The position numbers and the translations under genes are program-made. Positions 31,878-42,568 of a stretch of 64,000 nt of DNA are shown here, piece by piece; the stretch's first letter is position 1; the number at the start of each line of letters is the position of its first letter. The notes beneath the pieces were generated by a model. It was not told the origin of the DNA. It saw nothing but the letters and a program-made list of their open reading frames with translations, and searched no databases. Location: contig JAQMRL010000016.1 in NCBI GenBank assembly GCA_035578175.1, forward strand, positions 3,535,501 to 3,599,500, written 5' to 3'. The stretch is from Catonia carolina (lineage: Eukaryota > Arthropoda > Insecta > Hemiptera > Achilidae).

Positions 31878-32616
31878 CGAGGGCAGTCCAGAAAGTCTGT
31901 AACGTTTTGCGTTGTAGCCGCTAGGGGCGGAGCTATCGCGGCCATTTTGGTGCCGCGGCGTTTCTCCGTTCAGTGGCTATCCAGCTGTGCTAGTGAGAGG
32001 TCTGTGTCGCTCTTCGTTATTTTTCAACAATTTAAAATGTGTGCCGCAATTCAAAATCCCGCCAGTTGTGAAGTATGGTCGGTAATACGGTTTCTTCTTA
32101 TCGATTTCTTGGAACGTGGCACAATAACCTCTGCGAGGTATTGTGAAACACTTGAAAAGTTAAGAAAAGCGATCCAAAACAAGCGCAGAGGAAAGTTGAC
32201 TGGAAAAATTCTCTTTGTGCATGACAACGCCCGAACACACACGGCAAATCCAACACGAGAAGTCCTGGATGCTTTCAAATGAGAGGTTTTCCCACATCCG
32301 CCATACAGTCCGGACCTTGCGCCCAGCGATTATCACTTGTTCCCGACAATGAAGACATGGCTTGCGACGCAGCGCTTTGACGACGACGCGGAGCTGCAGG
32401 AGGTTGTGACTAACTGGTTAAAATCACAGGCGGTAGACTTTTATGACGCCGGCATTTCAAAATCAGTTCACCGCTATGATAAGTGTCTTAATTTGTTTGG
32501 TGTTTATGTAGAAAAATAGCATTTTAGTTGCACTTTCAAATGTATATAATAACATTTTTTTCTTGTACCTAGTTTTTTTTATATCAAAACGTGACAGACT
32601 TTCTGGACTGCCATCG
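31878..32616 (+). mobile_element. mariner element with internal deletion
   Basis: Terminal inverted repeats start CGAGGGCAGTCCAGAAAGTC and are nearly perfect, with TA on each side (31876-31877 and 32617-32618). At 739 bp it is much shorter than the roughly 1.3 kb of complete mariners. It sits in a SINE-A. Confidence 0.95.
32038..32519 (+). pseudogene. mariner transposase, internally deleted
   Basis: The start MCAAIQNPASCEVWSVIRF-like N-terminus (first helix-turn-helix) runs directly into LLIDFLERGTITSARYCETL, which normally lies some 200 residues further on. The catalytic core then shows VHDNARTHTA, and after a stop at 32281-32283 the motif YSPDLAPSDYHLF that carries the third catalytic aspartate. 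The rest ends SVHRYDKCLNLFGVYVEK. Mariner transposases cut and paste DNA at TA sites through a D,D34D triad; the first aspartate and the second DNA-binding helix are deleted here. The remaining codons show little decay, so the deletion is recent or this copy was mobilised in trans. Confidence 0.9.
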
Positions 32617-32640
32617 TACATTTCACCTGCCTGTTATTTT

Positions 32641-33120
32641 TATTGGGAAAACGAAAAACGATTTACTCTAGGATTTAGGTTGCGGAGAACGCTGTAGGAC
32701 CTCTACAAAAACAATATATAAAATAAAAGTAGGAATTTTCATTCGTTATTCATAATTTAGATGTAAAGCATAAAGAAACCACGTGAATGACAGAGTAATT
32801 AATAATTATATCATCATCATCTGCCGAGGATCTCTTCTTTAGCTTCAATCATGCGATTGGTAGGCAGCTTTCCATCGTTTTCTGTCCAGAGCTATAGTTT
32901 TTAGTTGGATGTAGCTCTGGATCCCTAGCTCCCTGTAGCTCTGGATCCCACGTGAATGACTGAGTAATTAATAATTATATCATCATCATCTACCGAGGAT
33001 AGAGGTTCAATATCCTGTTCCGGCATTCATCTCTTCTTGGGTCTTGCCAAGCGTCGCTTCCGTTTAGGTTTATATTTCTATGATCGTAGAGGAACTCTGT
33101 GCGCTGGCATACGAAGTAAA
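32641..33120 (-). other. Unclassified repeat-like region with LINE-like end
   Basis: A 53-base segment (CACGTGAATGAC ... CCGAGGAT) is present at 32779-32831 and again at 32948-33000. After it, the reverse strand could encode PKRKRRLARPKKR, a pattern like the basic C-terminus of some non-LTR ORF2 proteins. Too short to assign. Confidence 0.35.
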
Positions 33121-33296
33121 TCGTTGGACTTTTTTTATATTACTCTTATTGTGTCACACAGTGACTGAACGTTCAACTCGGCGCTGAAATGAAATTTTTA
33201 CAGGGTAATTAATAATTATAATACCGTTTTAACGTCTAATTCCACGTCATCATATTTCTGAGTTATTTAAAAAGGCTTTACTAGTCGGTTTTGTTC

Positions 33297-33619
33297 CTTT
33301 TTTTTTAATTCCTAATATGTGTACGTTGCAATGAATTCAGAACAATATGCAACCCCATGACCCAAAAGAGATGAGGATGATATGTATGACGTGTAAATGA
33401 GGTGTAGGTTTGTACAGACTCAGGCCGACCATTCCTGAGAGAGTATGGTTAATTGAACCCCAACCATCAAAGTACACCGGTAACCACTGTCTAGATTCAA
33501 ATCCGTATAAAAGTAACTACCTTTACTAGGATTTGAACCAGGAACGTTCGTCTCCGAAAATCAGCTGTTAAACAGCTGATTTTGGCGACGACTTTACCTC
33601 TAGACCAACCCGGTGGGTT
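33297..33619 (-). mobile_element. SINE-B, full length, reverse
   Basis: T-rich tail at left, complete body, head ending ACCAACCCGGTGGG. The next 40 bases hold two further degenerate pieces of the head (AACCAATCCGATGGG). Confidence 0.93.
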
Positions 33620-33659
33620 TAACCAACCTTTAACCAGCCAAGCTTTAACCAATCCGATG

Positions 33660-34407
33660 GGTTTTGTTTCTAATGTCGGTTTTGTTACTAGTCGACGTCA
33701 TAATGTAACTATGACGGAACCCATCATATTCTTGTATTCTTGTATGCTAATTACTCGTATTTACTATAGAATAGTTTCCAGAGCAATACAAAAGAAAATA
33801 AATACAAAGTATAAAAGTAGTACGTCACCAGTTAACCTGTAATTACTCATTTAAATCAGTTATGATACAACTGTTTTTTCAATTATAATTGAACAAGGAA
33901 ATTGTGCACAGACCATTAAACTGAATGTACCATCGGCCGGCGTCTGTTACTAGATGAGCACGCGGAGTGTTTACTTGTACGTTCTTACAATTAGTATAGG
34001 GAGATCCCTGGGTTTATCTGCTGTGGTCATTGTAAATTCTATAACAGTTATAACATGGATTTAGGAAAGATCTGGACGTTCCACGTAGTACTCGGTTCAG
34101 GGATCAGGCCGTAATTTTTTTTACATAGGTACTGATTAAAAATATTTAATAATTTGATTTTAGCAACTAGGACGGTACCAATAAAAAAATTTAGAACACA
34201 AATTTATTCCTGGTTGATGCAGAAACCGTTTTATGAGAGAGAAAAGTTTTTTGCAGGTCGGGTCGACATAGCTTTTTGACAATGATTGTCAGTTTTATTG
34301 TACCTTGATTGTATTTTGTATTATTAACACTCGTATTTTAATCTGAATTGCATTGATTGTAAAGTGTATTGACGGATTCTTTTCTGTGTTGTACAGTTTT
34401 TATTATT
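33660..34407. other. No recognisable feature
   Basis: AT-rich spacer, no repeat or gene recognised. Confidence 0.45.
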
Positions 34408-34421
34408 ATTAAAGTATTCGT

Positions 34422-34747
34422 ACTCACCGGGTTGGTCTAGAGGTAAAGTCGTCGCCAAAATCAGCTGTTTAACAGCTGATTTTCGGAGACGAAGGTTCCT
34501 GGTTCAAATCCTAGTAAAGGTAATTACTTTTATACGGATTTGAATACTAGACAGTGGTTACCGGTGTACTTTGATGGTTAGGGTTTAATTAACCATACTC
34601 TCTCAGGAATGGTCGGCCGTGGTCTGTACAAGACTACACCTCATTTACACGTTATACACATCATCCTCATCTCATTGGGTCATGGGGTTGCTTATTGTTC
34701 TCAATTGAACTGATTGCAACGTACACAAATTCAGGAATAAAAAAAAA
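34422..34747 (+). mobile_element. SINE-B, full length
   Basis: Both pol III boxes are intact and the A tail is clean. The 14-bp duplication ATTAAAGTATTCGT (34408-34421 and 34748-34761) flanks it, the clearest SINE-B case. Confidence 0.96.
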
Positions 34748-34761
34748 ATTAAAGTATTCGT

Positions 34762-35345
34762 GTAAAAGTGCTTACGATATTTTCACAATTTTATACTGCT
34801 CGTTTTAGTGCAAAGAGAATTTTAGTTTTTAAAATATCTGCATCACTGTTTTTTGCATTCTCAGCTTTCCAAACAACCTTTGATGGGAAATTTACTTATT
34901 TTTGTACATTTTGTTTTCGATTTGTGCTTTCTTGTTTCCTGCGTTTTCCCGTAAATTTAGATTTTTAACACTAAGGTACATTTTTCTCAGAAACCAATAA
35001 ACCTACCAGGCTGAAATTTTTACCAGTTAATTAACTTGTATATCCACATATACCGACATTTTTATGACTTCCTTAGGTGCTCCAAAAAATTAATAATACG
35101 CAACAAAACGTAGAAAACAATTTGTAAAAGTTTGATGTTATTCGTTACATTTAAAAAAATGGTATGGTCCAAAGATTAAATTAAAAAAAATATCAGTAGC
35201 TCGAGAAGAAACCCGACACCTATGGTGTGTGAAGTTTAATTTCTCTACATTTTACCAATCCTATGAAAAATGTACCTAAAAATAGAAAATTTAACATTGG
35301 CAGGATACAAAGTACAGTCACCCCTTAATACTACCATTAAAGTTG
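34762..35345 (+). mobile_element. Unclassified repeat O
   Basis: Homologous to 8150-9040 in reverse and 29015-29160. It shows the empty site (GCATCACTG near 34847) of the Jk insertion in the first copy. The right end merges with the inverted repeats of element S. Confidence 0.6.
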
Positions 35346-35403
35346 GAAATTGTTTTATTAAAATTGTATTATAATTTTCAAAATCTAAGTATCATTCCTT
35401 GAA

Positions 35404-35609
35404 ATACTAGACAGTGGTTACCGGTGTACTTTGATGGTTGGGGTTTAATTAACCATACTCTCTCAGGAATGGTCGTCCTGGGTCTGTACAAGACTACATC
35501 TCATTTACACGTCATACACATCATCCTCATCTCATTGGGTCATGGGGTTGCGTATTGTTCTAAATTGAACAGATTGCAACGTACACAAATTAGGAATTAA
35601 AAAAAAAAA
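35404..35609 (+). mobile_element. SINE-B, 5' truncated
   Basis: Starts at TACTAGACAGTGG, lacking the tRNA-like head, and ends AGGAATTAAAA. An approximate ATTCCTTGAAA duplication flanks it. Confidence 0.9.
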
Positions 35610-36059
35610 TTCTTGAAAACTGAGTCCAAACACGGTGTTGTCATTGTGACAATGCTAAGCATTTCCGATTTCGATTTTCATTGTGACATTGGCCGTTGTT
35701 AAATAATATTAATAAATTTAACAAAGAATACATGTAACAAATCATCTTATTTCGTTAATCTTATCAAAACATAATATTTGATTAACACTGTCGTTTTTTA
35801 TAAAATTAAATAGCACTGCATTTATATTTTTCAATTATTTTTTGATAATATTAATTGTTACATTTATTTTTTTATTTTTATTTTTATTTTTTTGGGGGGC
35901 TCCCAAACTCCCCTACACCCCGCCGTCTCCACCCACTACTATGGCTGGTCGCAAGGATGCGAGGTGATACAGTAGAACAGCAATAGAATATCGCCTCAGT
36001 ATACCGCACCATTACAACTTAACGTAGTTGTCATTCTTTCTTTCTTCAGCCGCTGAGCT

Positions 36060-36470
36060 TAACATACACCACATAGACACAAATAACACATAAAAATACA
36101 TAAAATAACATAAAGATCACGCAGTATTTACAGCCTTCCTTCACAGTATCCTGTACAGTTTTTCTTTAATTTTGCTATCTCTGTGAAACAGATCTACCTC
36201 TCCATTTATTTCATTGGCTGTAGCTATACATCTATTGATTGGAGCTATTTTACTTTTTGTAGCTCCAGCAAAAAACCTAAAACTTCTTAAAGCTGTGCCA
36301 GGTACTCTCAGAAAAATCTTCGAGATATCCGGAACTTCAACTCGTGAGTGCAGAATGTTGTAAATGTAAAGTACTTCCATCACTCTACGTCGCGTGCTCA
36401 GACTTTGAAGCCAGTAGAATGAGAGGGCATTTATAATAATATTAATAATAATAATTGTTAAATTAATTAA
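36060..36470 (-). pseudogene. Non-LTR family Q, ORF2 C-terminus
   Basis: The reverse frame holds LSTRRRVMEVLYIYNIL, then VPGTALRSF and NRCIATANEINGEVDLF before the stop at about 36141. This pattern is typical of the last 100 residues of CR1/Jockey-like reverse-transcriptase ORFs. The upstream part of the open frame (to 36563) is AT-rich arm sequence of element S, not protein. A related fragment is at 41.8-42.5 kb. No catalytic region is present. Confidence 0.6.
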
Positions 36471-36659
36471 TATTATTGAATAACGGCAGTCGAAATGAAA
36501 TCCAACATTGTAAATGCTTAGGGTTATCACAATGACAACACCGTGTTTGGAGTCATTTTTCAAGAAATAATAGGTAGATTTTGAAAATTATTATAAAATT
36601 TTGATAAAGACAATTACAACTACAATGGTAGTATTGCATTCAAGTGCCTGGTAGGTGAC

Positions 36660-36892
36660 TCACTACTGAAGCATGTAGAACGCAGGTAAGGCAGGTAAAG
36701 GGTTTTTAATTAGTTAATTTCTGTGCCCTAGAGGAAATGGGTGTTAACTCCAATTTAGGCAAAATTAAGTTTGAAAATCAGCAAAAAGCTCTATAGAAGT
36801 TGCAGTAACCACGTAAACTCCACTTTTGTAAAATGATGCGGAAGATTTTTAAAATGCCTACTGTTTTTAACCTTAATTGAATGAATATTCAT
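36660..36892. other. No recognisable feature
   Basis: Spacer between element S and SINE-A. Confidence 0.4.
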
Positions 36893-36902
36893 TATTGACA
36901 AC

Positions 36903-37296
36903 TTGCCCATAACAGACAGGTGGAGTGTCAAATTATTTACACTCAATCTGTTAGTTGCAGGGCTAAAATAAATAGTTCTGTTTCTTATCACATGGTCACC
37001 CAATTAAATGACTGAATCATTTAAGAGCAGAAGAGGCAGAGGTGTACTGTGACACTAATCAGAGTTATCTCCTCTGAAAGTAATGAATTTCATTAAACAG
37101 CCAGACCCTGTGGTGAATGAAATGTAGGTGTCATTTGCAGAGTGGAAAATATGTGCTTTTCAGAGGGCCTGGCATGCTGATAAGTGTACTTTTCCACTCA
37201 GTGAGGAAGGCAATTGTAAACCACCTCACTCCTCGTTTTACTTAGTAAAACCTCTACAGGTTCAAACCAGCCTTTCGGCTGATGACCTAAACAACA
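36903..37296 (+). mobile_element. SINE-A, full length, forward
   Basis: The 10-bp duplication TATTGACAAC (36893-36902 and 37297-37306) flanks it. Confidence 0.93.
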
Positions 37297-37489
37297 TATT
37301 GACAACAAGTTATTTTATTTTGAATTATTTTGTTTTTATTATCTTACTGATAGGCTTCAGAATTTGCTTGAATTGGGTAATTTTTTCAAACATTGTTGTG
37401 AATAAAATGCTCTTTCTTTATCAGAATAGAGTTAGCACAATATATTTTGTCTAAGTTTTGTTTTCATTTGATTAACTCACATTGTAAAG

Positions 37490-38264
37490 AGTGATTTTTT
37501 AGTCCTGTTACCCAATTGTTAATGTCTGGTAATATTTTTCTAAAAAAAATAAATTTTGTTTTGTGACACTAAGTTGGTAGCCCTACTCAACCAGTATGGA
37601 TATGGCAGTGTGAGTTGATTCTCCTTGAGCTGTGTAAAATTTTGTGCCATTTCCGGTCGTGCTACGAACAGAATGTCTTTTATCCTAAAACAATCTCTTG
37701 TTTAAATCTGGAGGCTGAAGCTCTAGAACTAATCGTATGAGATACGGATACAATTTCAATTTTTTAGCAGCTTTCTGAGCACTCGAACATGACAAATCAA
37801 CATGCGAGGAAAGTTTTTGTAAACTTTTCCATGGAGAATTGAGCAATCTTGTTTTCACATTCTCTTAACTTCATCTGTCAAGAGAGTTGGTCGACCACTA
37901 CGTTTTTTGCTGCAAACAATACCTGCCTCTAAAAATCAGTTAGTTAGCCTAGAAATTGACTGGAATAGAGTGGAGGAACACCAAAAAATTTAATTTGAAA
38001 TGATTCTTTTCAACTCGCATACGATTTTGTAGCAAAATATTGTTCAAGAATGAAAACCCGTTGTTCTAGGGTAAAAGACATTCTGTTCGTAACACAACTG
38101 GAAACAGCACAAAATTTTACGCAATTCAAGGAGAATCAACTCAAACTGTCGAATCTATACCGGTTGAGTAGGGCTACCAACTTTGTGTCACAAAACAAAA
38201 TATCCCTTTCTTAGAAAAACATTACCAGACATTAACAATTGGGTAACAGGACTAAAAAATCACC
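37490..38264. mobile_element. Long-TIR transposon T with transposase remnant
   Basis: Two arms of over 200 bp (37490 to about 37715, and about 38045 to 38264) are inverted copies starting GTGATTTTTTAGTCCTG. The centre encodes, in reverse and with breaks, the start of a Tc1/mariner-like transposase. The long arms can fold into one very stable hairpin. Confidence 0.75.
37700..37920 (-). pseudogene. Tc1/mariner-like transposase N-terminus, broken
   Basis: In reverse, KKRSGRP-LLTDEVK is followed, after a frame change, by CSSAQKAAKKLKLYPYLIR and LELQPPDLNKR. The order (RSGRP linker, second helix-turn-helix, then PY-I/V) matches the DNA-binding half of several IS630/Tc1/mariner-group transposases. 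The DDE part is absent, and stops and frameshifts occur. Part of the frame is contained in the inverted arm. Confidence 0.5.
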
Positions 38265-38598
38265 CAGTATTAAGGGTTAACACTAATGTAATTAAAACAC
38301 AGAAAGACGTAAAGAGTACGAAGTACTGTGAGTGGTTAGGTGTTAGTAGAAGTTAAGAAAGCTGTTTAGTCATTTAACTCTCTGTATCGGAAGCTATTTT
38401 ATTTGATATAAATTTTTAAAAATTTCTCAAACCATCAGAAATTTTTTATAAAATAAAAAACTTAATGTTTTTGGTTCTTCTGAAAAATTACAAATGGAGT
38501 TAACTTCTTTTACTTCTTAAATACAGATTTTAAGTTAACAGTTTAGTTAATTTTTGAGTGGATAAATTTAGGTTAATGAAATCTTATGTGGGGTTGAC

Positions 38599-38633
<35 letters not shown>

Positions 38634-38759
38634 TTATTATCTTTATCAAGTTTAATAATATTGCATCATTAACAATTGCTTTTCTTTGTAGCATGACTAT
38701 AGACGATGTTATTCCTTATAATGCGGTCAAGTAAAGAACTGGCTTTGTCGCCTAGTACA
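38265..38759. other. No gene; (AAT)n microsatellite at 38600-38632
   Basis: AT-rich spacer between two DNA transposons, with an AAT repeat of about eleven units. Confidence 0.6.
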
Positions 38760-38761
38760 TA

Positions 38762-39702
38762 CGAGGTAGGGTCAAAAAGTTCCCGGAATGGTTACATGCA
38801 GTCAAGTATTTGTTTGCTGGGAGGGAGATTTTTGTTTGAGAGGTTGGTATCACTACTAGGGAAAGTGTTGTGCCATTCAACAGGCAGTTAGAGTTGATTT
38901 CTTGCGTGTGGTGTATGATATTTTAGACGTAGTTTTTCTTCTTTCGTCTGATTGTGAAATGTCATCATCATAGAAGTGTGCCAATATCAAATTGTATGTG
39001 TTGCTGGAGAAACCACTCTTGAGTGCTGAAGAAAGTATACGGAAATGATGCAATGAAGAAAACGGCCGTTTACGAGTGGTAGGTACAAGCATTTTCGTAA
39101 CTGTTGCACAACAATTAATAATGACGTTCGGACTGAGTGGCCTCCCGTTTCTACCACAGATGAGAATGTTGAGCGCGTTCGACAACTTATCCGTGCAAAC
39201 AGGCGACAACAGGGAAAACAATGAACAAAGAATTGTACACAGAGATCTTAAAACGGTTAAAAGATGCAATTCGACATAAACGGCCTGAAAAATGGGCAAA
39301 TGAGCAGGGAATGATTCGGTTTTGCTTCATGACAATGCCCTGTCACATCGATCCCTTATGGTGAAATAATACCTGGCAAAGAACAATGTCACCCCTCTGA
39401 AACACCCTCCAATATTCTTCCGATCTTGCACCACCGGATTTTGACCTGTTTCAACAACTGAAAATGACATTGAAGGGACATCGTTTTGCTGATTCATCAG
39501 AGGTGATAGAAAATGCGACGAAACAGCTGATAGAACTTTTGAAAAATGGTTTTCAGGAGTGTTTCCAACGATTGTATGAACGGTGGGATAAGTCCATAGA
39601 TACAGGAGGAGAGTATTCTGAATCAAAATAGGGTTAAAATGTTATACATACTTTCAATCAATTTCTATTAACCAATTCCAGGAACTTTTTGACCCTACCT
39701 CG
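38762..39702 (+). mobile_element. mariner-like element, degenerate
   Basis: Inverted ends start CGAGGTAGGGTCAAAAAGTT, with TA on both sides (38760-38761, 39703-39704). At 941 bp it is shorter than a complete mariner, and the coding part has several stops and frame changes. Confidence 0.88.
39305..39630 (+). pseudogene. mariner-like transposase C-terminus, broken
   Basis: Forward frames, joined across breaks, give a LLHDNALSHRSL segment with the second catalytic aspartate. After it come VTPLKHPP and a degraded SDLAPPDFDLF-like region with the third. A C-terminal KGHRFADSSEVIENATKQL and RWDKSIDTGGEYSESK run to a stop. The order is that of mariner-group transposases; the subgroup is not clear. 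Upstream coding sequence is hardly recognisable. Reverse frames covering 38877-39626 are shadows. Confidence 0.7.
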
Positions 39703-39795
39703 TAGTACAGCGTTCGTCTTATATCTAATAGCTTAGACCAAGCGTAAATACAGAATTATGATAGATAAAAATCCAACTTGATATTAATTACATTT

Positions 39796-40741
39796 TTACT
39801 TTCTCTTGCCTATATGAATATATAGGAAGGAAAGTATTGTTTTCATGTCGATTTTTCGAAATCGAGTTTTCACCGGATCTATACGTTTTCAGACCCCCTG
39901 AACCCAAAAAACATGTTTTTAGCGATTGGTCTGTGTGTGTGTCTGTGTGTCTGTGTGTGAACAGAATATCTCAAGAATGGAACGTCGTACGAACTTGAAA
40001 CGTGAAACTTAAGTTACATACCACTACCGGACGCGACACGAACATTTTCATCAAAATCGGTCAACCGGAAGTAGTAGTTTATTCGTATAATTTTTAAGTT
40101 TTTTGCGATTTTCTCAAAAACTGGTCCTACGATTTTTTTTAAAATCGCCTATTTTACTCAATTTTTTATTCTCTACAAGATAGGGTAGGCGCCATGTTTG
40201 CTGAAATTCTCGGTGAGGCTGTTTTCACGTAAAAACGTTGTTTTTTTAAGATTACGGCTTTAATATAAATTTTAGCGCAAAAACTTATATAATAAAAGTT
40301 GTAGAGAATTTAAAAACCTACAACTTTTATTTCAAACATTTTTTTGTATAACGCTTAGTTTAGCGGTAATTTGCGATTTTCTGTTTTTTTTTCTCACGAA
40401 AACGTGAGAAAAATCGATTTTTTAACATTTCGGCCTTAGTATGCATTTTACGACAAAAGTGTATATAATTAAATTTATAGAAAATTAAAAGATCTACAAC
40501 TTTTATTTAAGCATTTTTCTCTACAGAGCCTAGTTTAGAGAGAAAGAGTGATTTTCCGTATTTCTAAGCCAAACTGAGGTTGATTTTCATTTTGCGTCTT
40601 TCACTCATGATTAAAATTAGATTATGTTTGTTGAGGTTAGTTTTTTGTTTATTTCTTATGTTTTATTACTAATGTTAGGTTTATTGTTAATTATTTGCAC
40701 TGGCAAGAGAAAGTTGTGTGAGTGTTTCACACCAGATTTTT
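39796..40741 (+). mobile_element. Family F, full length, forward
   Basis: A clean copy of about 946 bp: 5' end with palindrome CCTATATGAATATATAGG, short GT/CT tract near 39931-39959, body, terminal hairpin and CAGATTTTT. Confidence 0.95.
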
Positions 40742-40849
40742 ATTTATCAGCTTCTTTTCATGGTATATATAGATATACATCTACTTTTAAAATCTGTTCG
40801 GATTTCCTTGTGAAATTTTAATTCACTCAAAAAATTAGTCTTAAAATGT

Positions 40850-41080
40850 ACTAATAATGGAATGTCACGACTTTGAATTACCCTTAAAGTATTATTTTTT
40901 TAGCTTTTATTTGTTTTTTGGGAACTGTACATTATTGACAATTACCCAATTTGATCGTTGTATTTTTTAAATTTATTAGGCATGAGTTTGAACAGGGACC
41001 ATACAAAATCGCTTGTCCAACCAGTGTTACTTAACAAATAATAGCGACTAATTACCAGCTGACTGACTGGGTTGGCCCGG
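40850..41080 (-). mobile_element. Unclassified repeat P, reverse
   Basis: Inverted match to 22140-22440. A SINE-B tail follows directly. Confidence 0.6.
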
Positions 41081-41305
41081 TTTTTTTTATTCCTAATTTG
41101 AGTTCGTTGCAATCTGTTCAATTGAGAACAATAAGCAACCCCATGACCCAATCAGATGAGGATGATATGTATGACGTGTAAATGAGGTGTAGTCTTGTAC
41201 AGACCACGGCCGACCATTCCTGAGAGAGTATGGTTAATTAAACCCCAACCATCAAAGTACACCGGTAACCACTGTCTAGTATTCCAATCCGTATAAAATT
41301 AACTA

Positions 41306-41577
41306 TAGTATTCAGATGAATTGCAGTCCCCTAGCTGTGGGAGTGAGAGAATGCATAACACTCTCACTCGCACAACCCATACTCGCCGTTCCAATATCAT
41401 TACTCATTGTTGTGAGCAAGCATTTATGCATGCAGTAAACTTACAAGCAAGATAACGACTGTAGTATGTTTTCAGATTTGGATTATAACGTTAAAGATTT
41501 TTAAGCGCATGCGTAGTTATGCCACATATCTCCCTCTCACTCGCTCGGCTATGGGACATTAGTTCGTCTGATACCTA
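41306..41577 (-). mobile_element. MITE L, reverse
   Basis: Inverted ends TAGTATTCAGATGAA and TAGGTATCAGACGAA. The SINE-B host motif AACTACC is split around a duplicated TA, supporting a TA target. Confidence 0.82.
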
Positions 41578-41630
41578 TACCTTTAGTAGGATTTGAACCA
41601 GGAACCTTCGTCTCCGAAAATCAGCTGTTT

Positions 41631-41677
41631 TTCGTCTCCGAAAATCAGCTGTTAAACAGCTGATTTTCGGAGACGAA
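41631..41677. repeat. Perfect 23-bp palindrome in a SINE-B head
   Basis: TTCGTCTCCGAAAATCAGCT plus GTT, one spacer base, then the exact complement. A further direct copy of CGTCTCCGAAAATCAGCTG precedes it. Confidence 0.93.
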
Positions 41678-41737
41678 GGTTCAAACAGCTGATTTTGGCG
41701 ACGACTTTACCTCTAGACCAACCCGGTTGGTTTCTTT

Positions 41738-41785
41738 ACTAAATGGAAAAGTATGCTTAACGGCATGCCAGGCCCTCTGAAACTT
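41738..41785 (-). mobile_element. SINE-A internal fragment, reverse
   Basis: About 48 bases with GGAAAAGTATGCTTAACGGC and CAGGCCCTCTGAAA, cut at both ends. Confidence 0.7.
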
Positions 41786-42505
41786 CCAAAATTGTACGCC
41801 GCGCGCTCAGATTTTGAATTCCGTAGAATGAGAGCCATCCTCATATCTATCACATTTTCTATCAGCTCAATATTCCAACTTGGAAATTAACTCGTATTTC
41901 CTGGACACTCTCCAGTTCCTTATCTGTGACATCTTTTCCATTATTCCATACATCGAACAATATTTGAGGACTGGACGCACAAGGCACTTATACAGCCTTA
42001 GTAATGACTTTTCAAATTTAAAATCACGACTAATCCAACCAGTTGTTTTGTTGTTTAGGTCATCAGCCTGTAGGCTGGTTTGAACCTGTAGAGGTTTTAC
42101 TAAGTAAATCGAGGAGTGAGATGGTTTACCATTGCCACAACTCACTGAATGGAAAAGTATGCTTATCAGCATGCCGAGCCCTCTGAAAAGCATATATTTT
42201 CCACTCTGAAAATGACACCTTCACTTCATTCACCACAGGGTCTGGCTGTATAGTGAAATTCATTACTTCCAGAGGAGATAACTGTGATTAGTGTCACAGT
42301 ACACTTCTACGTCTTCTGTTCTTAAATGATTCAGTCATTTTATTGGCTGACCATGTGATAAGAAACAGAACTATTTATTTTAGCCTAGCAACGAACAGAT
42401 TGAGTGTAAATAATTTGACACTCCACCTGTCTGTTATGGGCAATCCAACCTATGAGTCCTAAATTCCTTCGAGCTTTTGCAGCTATAGAAGCAACTTGAT
42501 CACGG
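41786..42505 (-). pseudogene. Non-LTR family Q, reverse-transcriptase thumb, split by SINE-A
   Basis: Joined across the SINE-A at 42041-42441, the reverse frame reads DQVASIAAKARRNLGLIGWI, then SRDFKFEKSLLRLYKCLVRP and VLKYCS, followed by RKYELISKLEY. This is the thumb and following region of a CR1/Jockey-like reverse transcriptase. It would precede the C-terminal part seen at 36.1-36.4 kb; the two loci overlap around the ALILRN / ALSFYW segment. The catalytic part is missing. Confidence 0.75.
42041..42441 (-). mobile_element. SINE-A, full length, reverse
   Basis: Inserted in non-LTR Q coding sequence with a 9-bp duplication, AATCCAACC (42032-42040 and 42442-42450). Removing it restores the reading frame across the junction. 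Confidence 0.95.
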
Positions 42506-42518
42506 AATAATAGACAGG

Positions 42519-42519
42519 G

Positions 42520-42567
<48 letters not shown>

Positions 42568-42568
42568 T
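42519..42568 (+). repeat. (AAT)n microsatellite
   Basis: About sixteen uninterrupted ATA/AAT units next to the non-LTR Q fragment. Confidence 0.95.

Larger units (their letters stand above)
30835..32640 (-). mobile_element. SINE-A, reverse, split by Rt and mariner
   Basis: SINE-A pieces lie at 30835-31044, 31724-31877 and 32617-32640. The first gap is an Rt retrotransposon with a 13-bp duplication, the second a mariner with a duplicated TA. The tail end is eroded. Confidence 0.88.
35325..36650 (+). mobile_element. Long-TIR element S
   Basis: Left arm 35325-35670 (interrupted by a SINE-B) and right arm about 36508-36650 are inverted copies over roughly 130 bp, for example CCAAACACGGTGTTGTCATT. 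Between them lies a non-LTR Q remnant. A SINE-B insertion into one arm only shows the order of events. No transposase seen. Confidence 0.6.
41082..41729 (-). mobile_element. SINE-B, reverse, split by MITE L
   Basis: Body at 41082-41305 and head at 41578-41729, separated by a MITE L. The head itself is rearranged into a perfect palindrome plus a partial duplication. Confidence 0.88.

Noticed and set aside
36440..36563. N-terminal, isoleucine-rich part of a 140-residue reverse frame, as a membrane protein
   Set aside because: It is AT-rich arm sequence of element S read through by chance; only the C-terminal part resembles a reverse transcriptase.
38877..39626. Two reverse frames of about 100-140 residues
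   Set aside because: They are antisense shadows of a degenerate mariner transposase on the forward strand.
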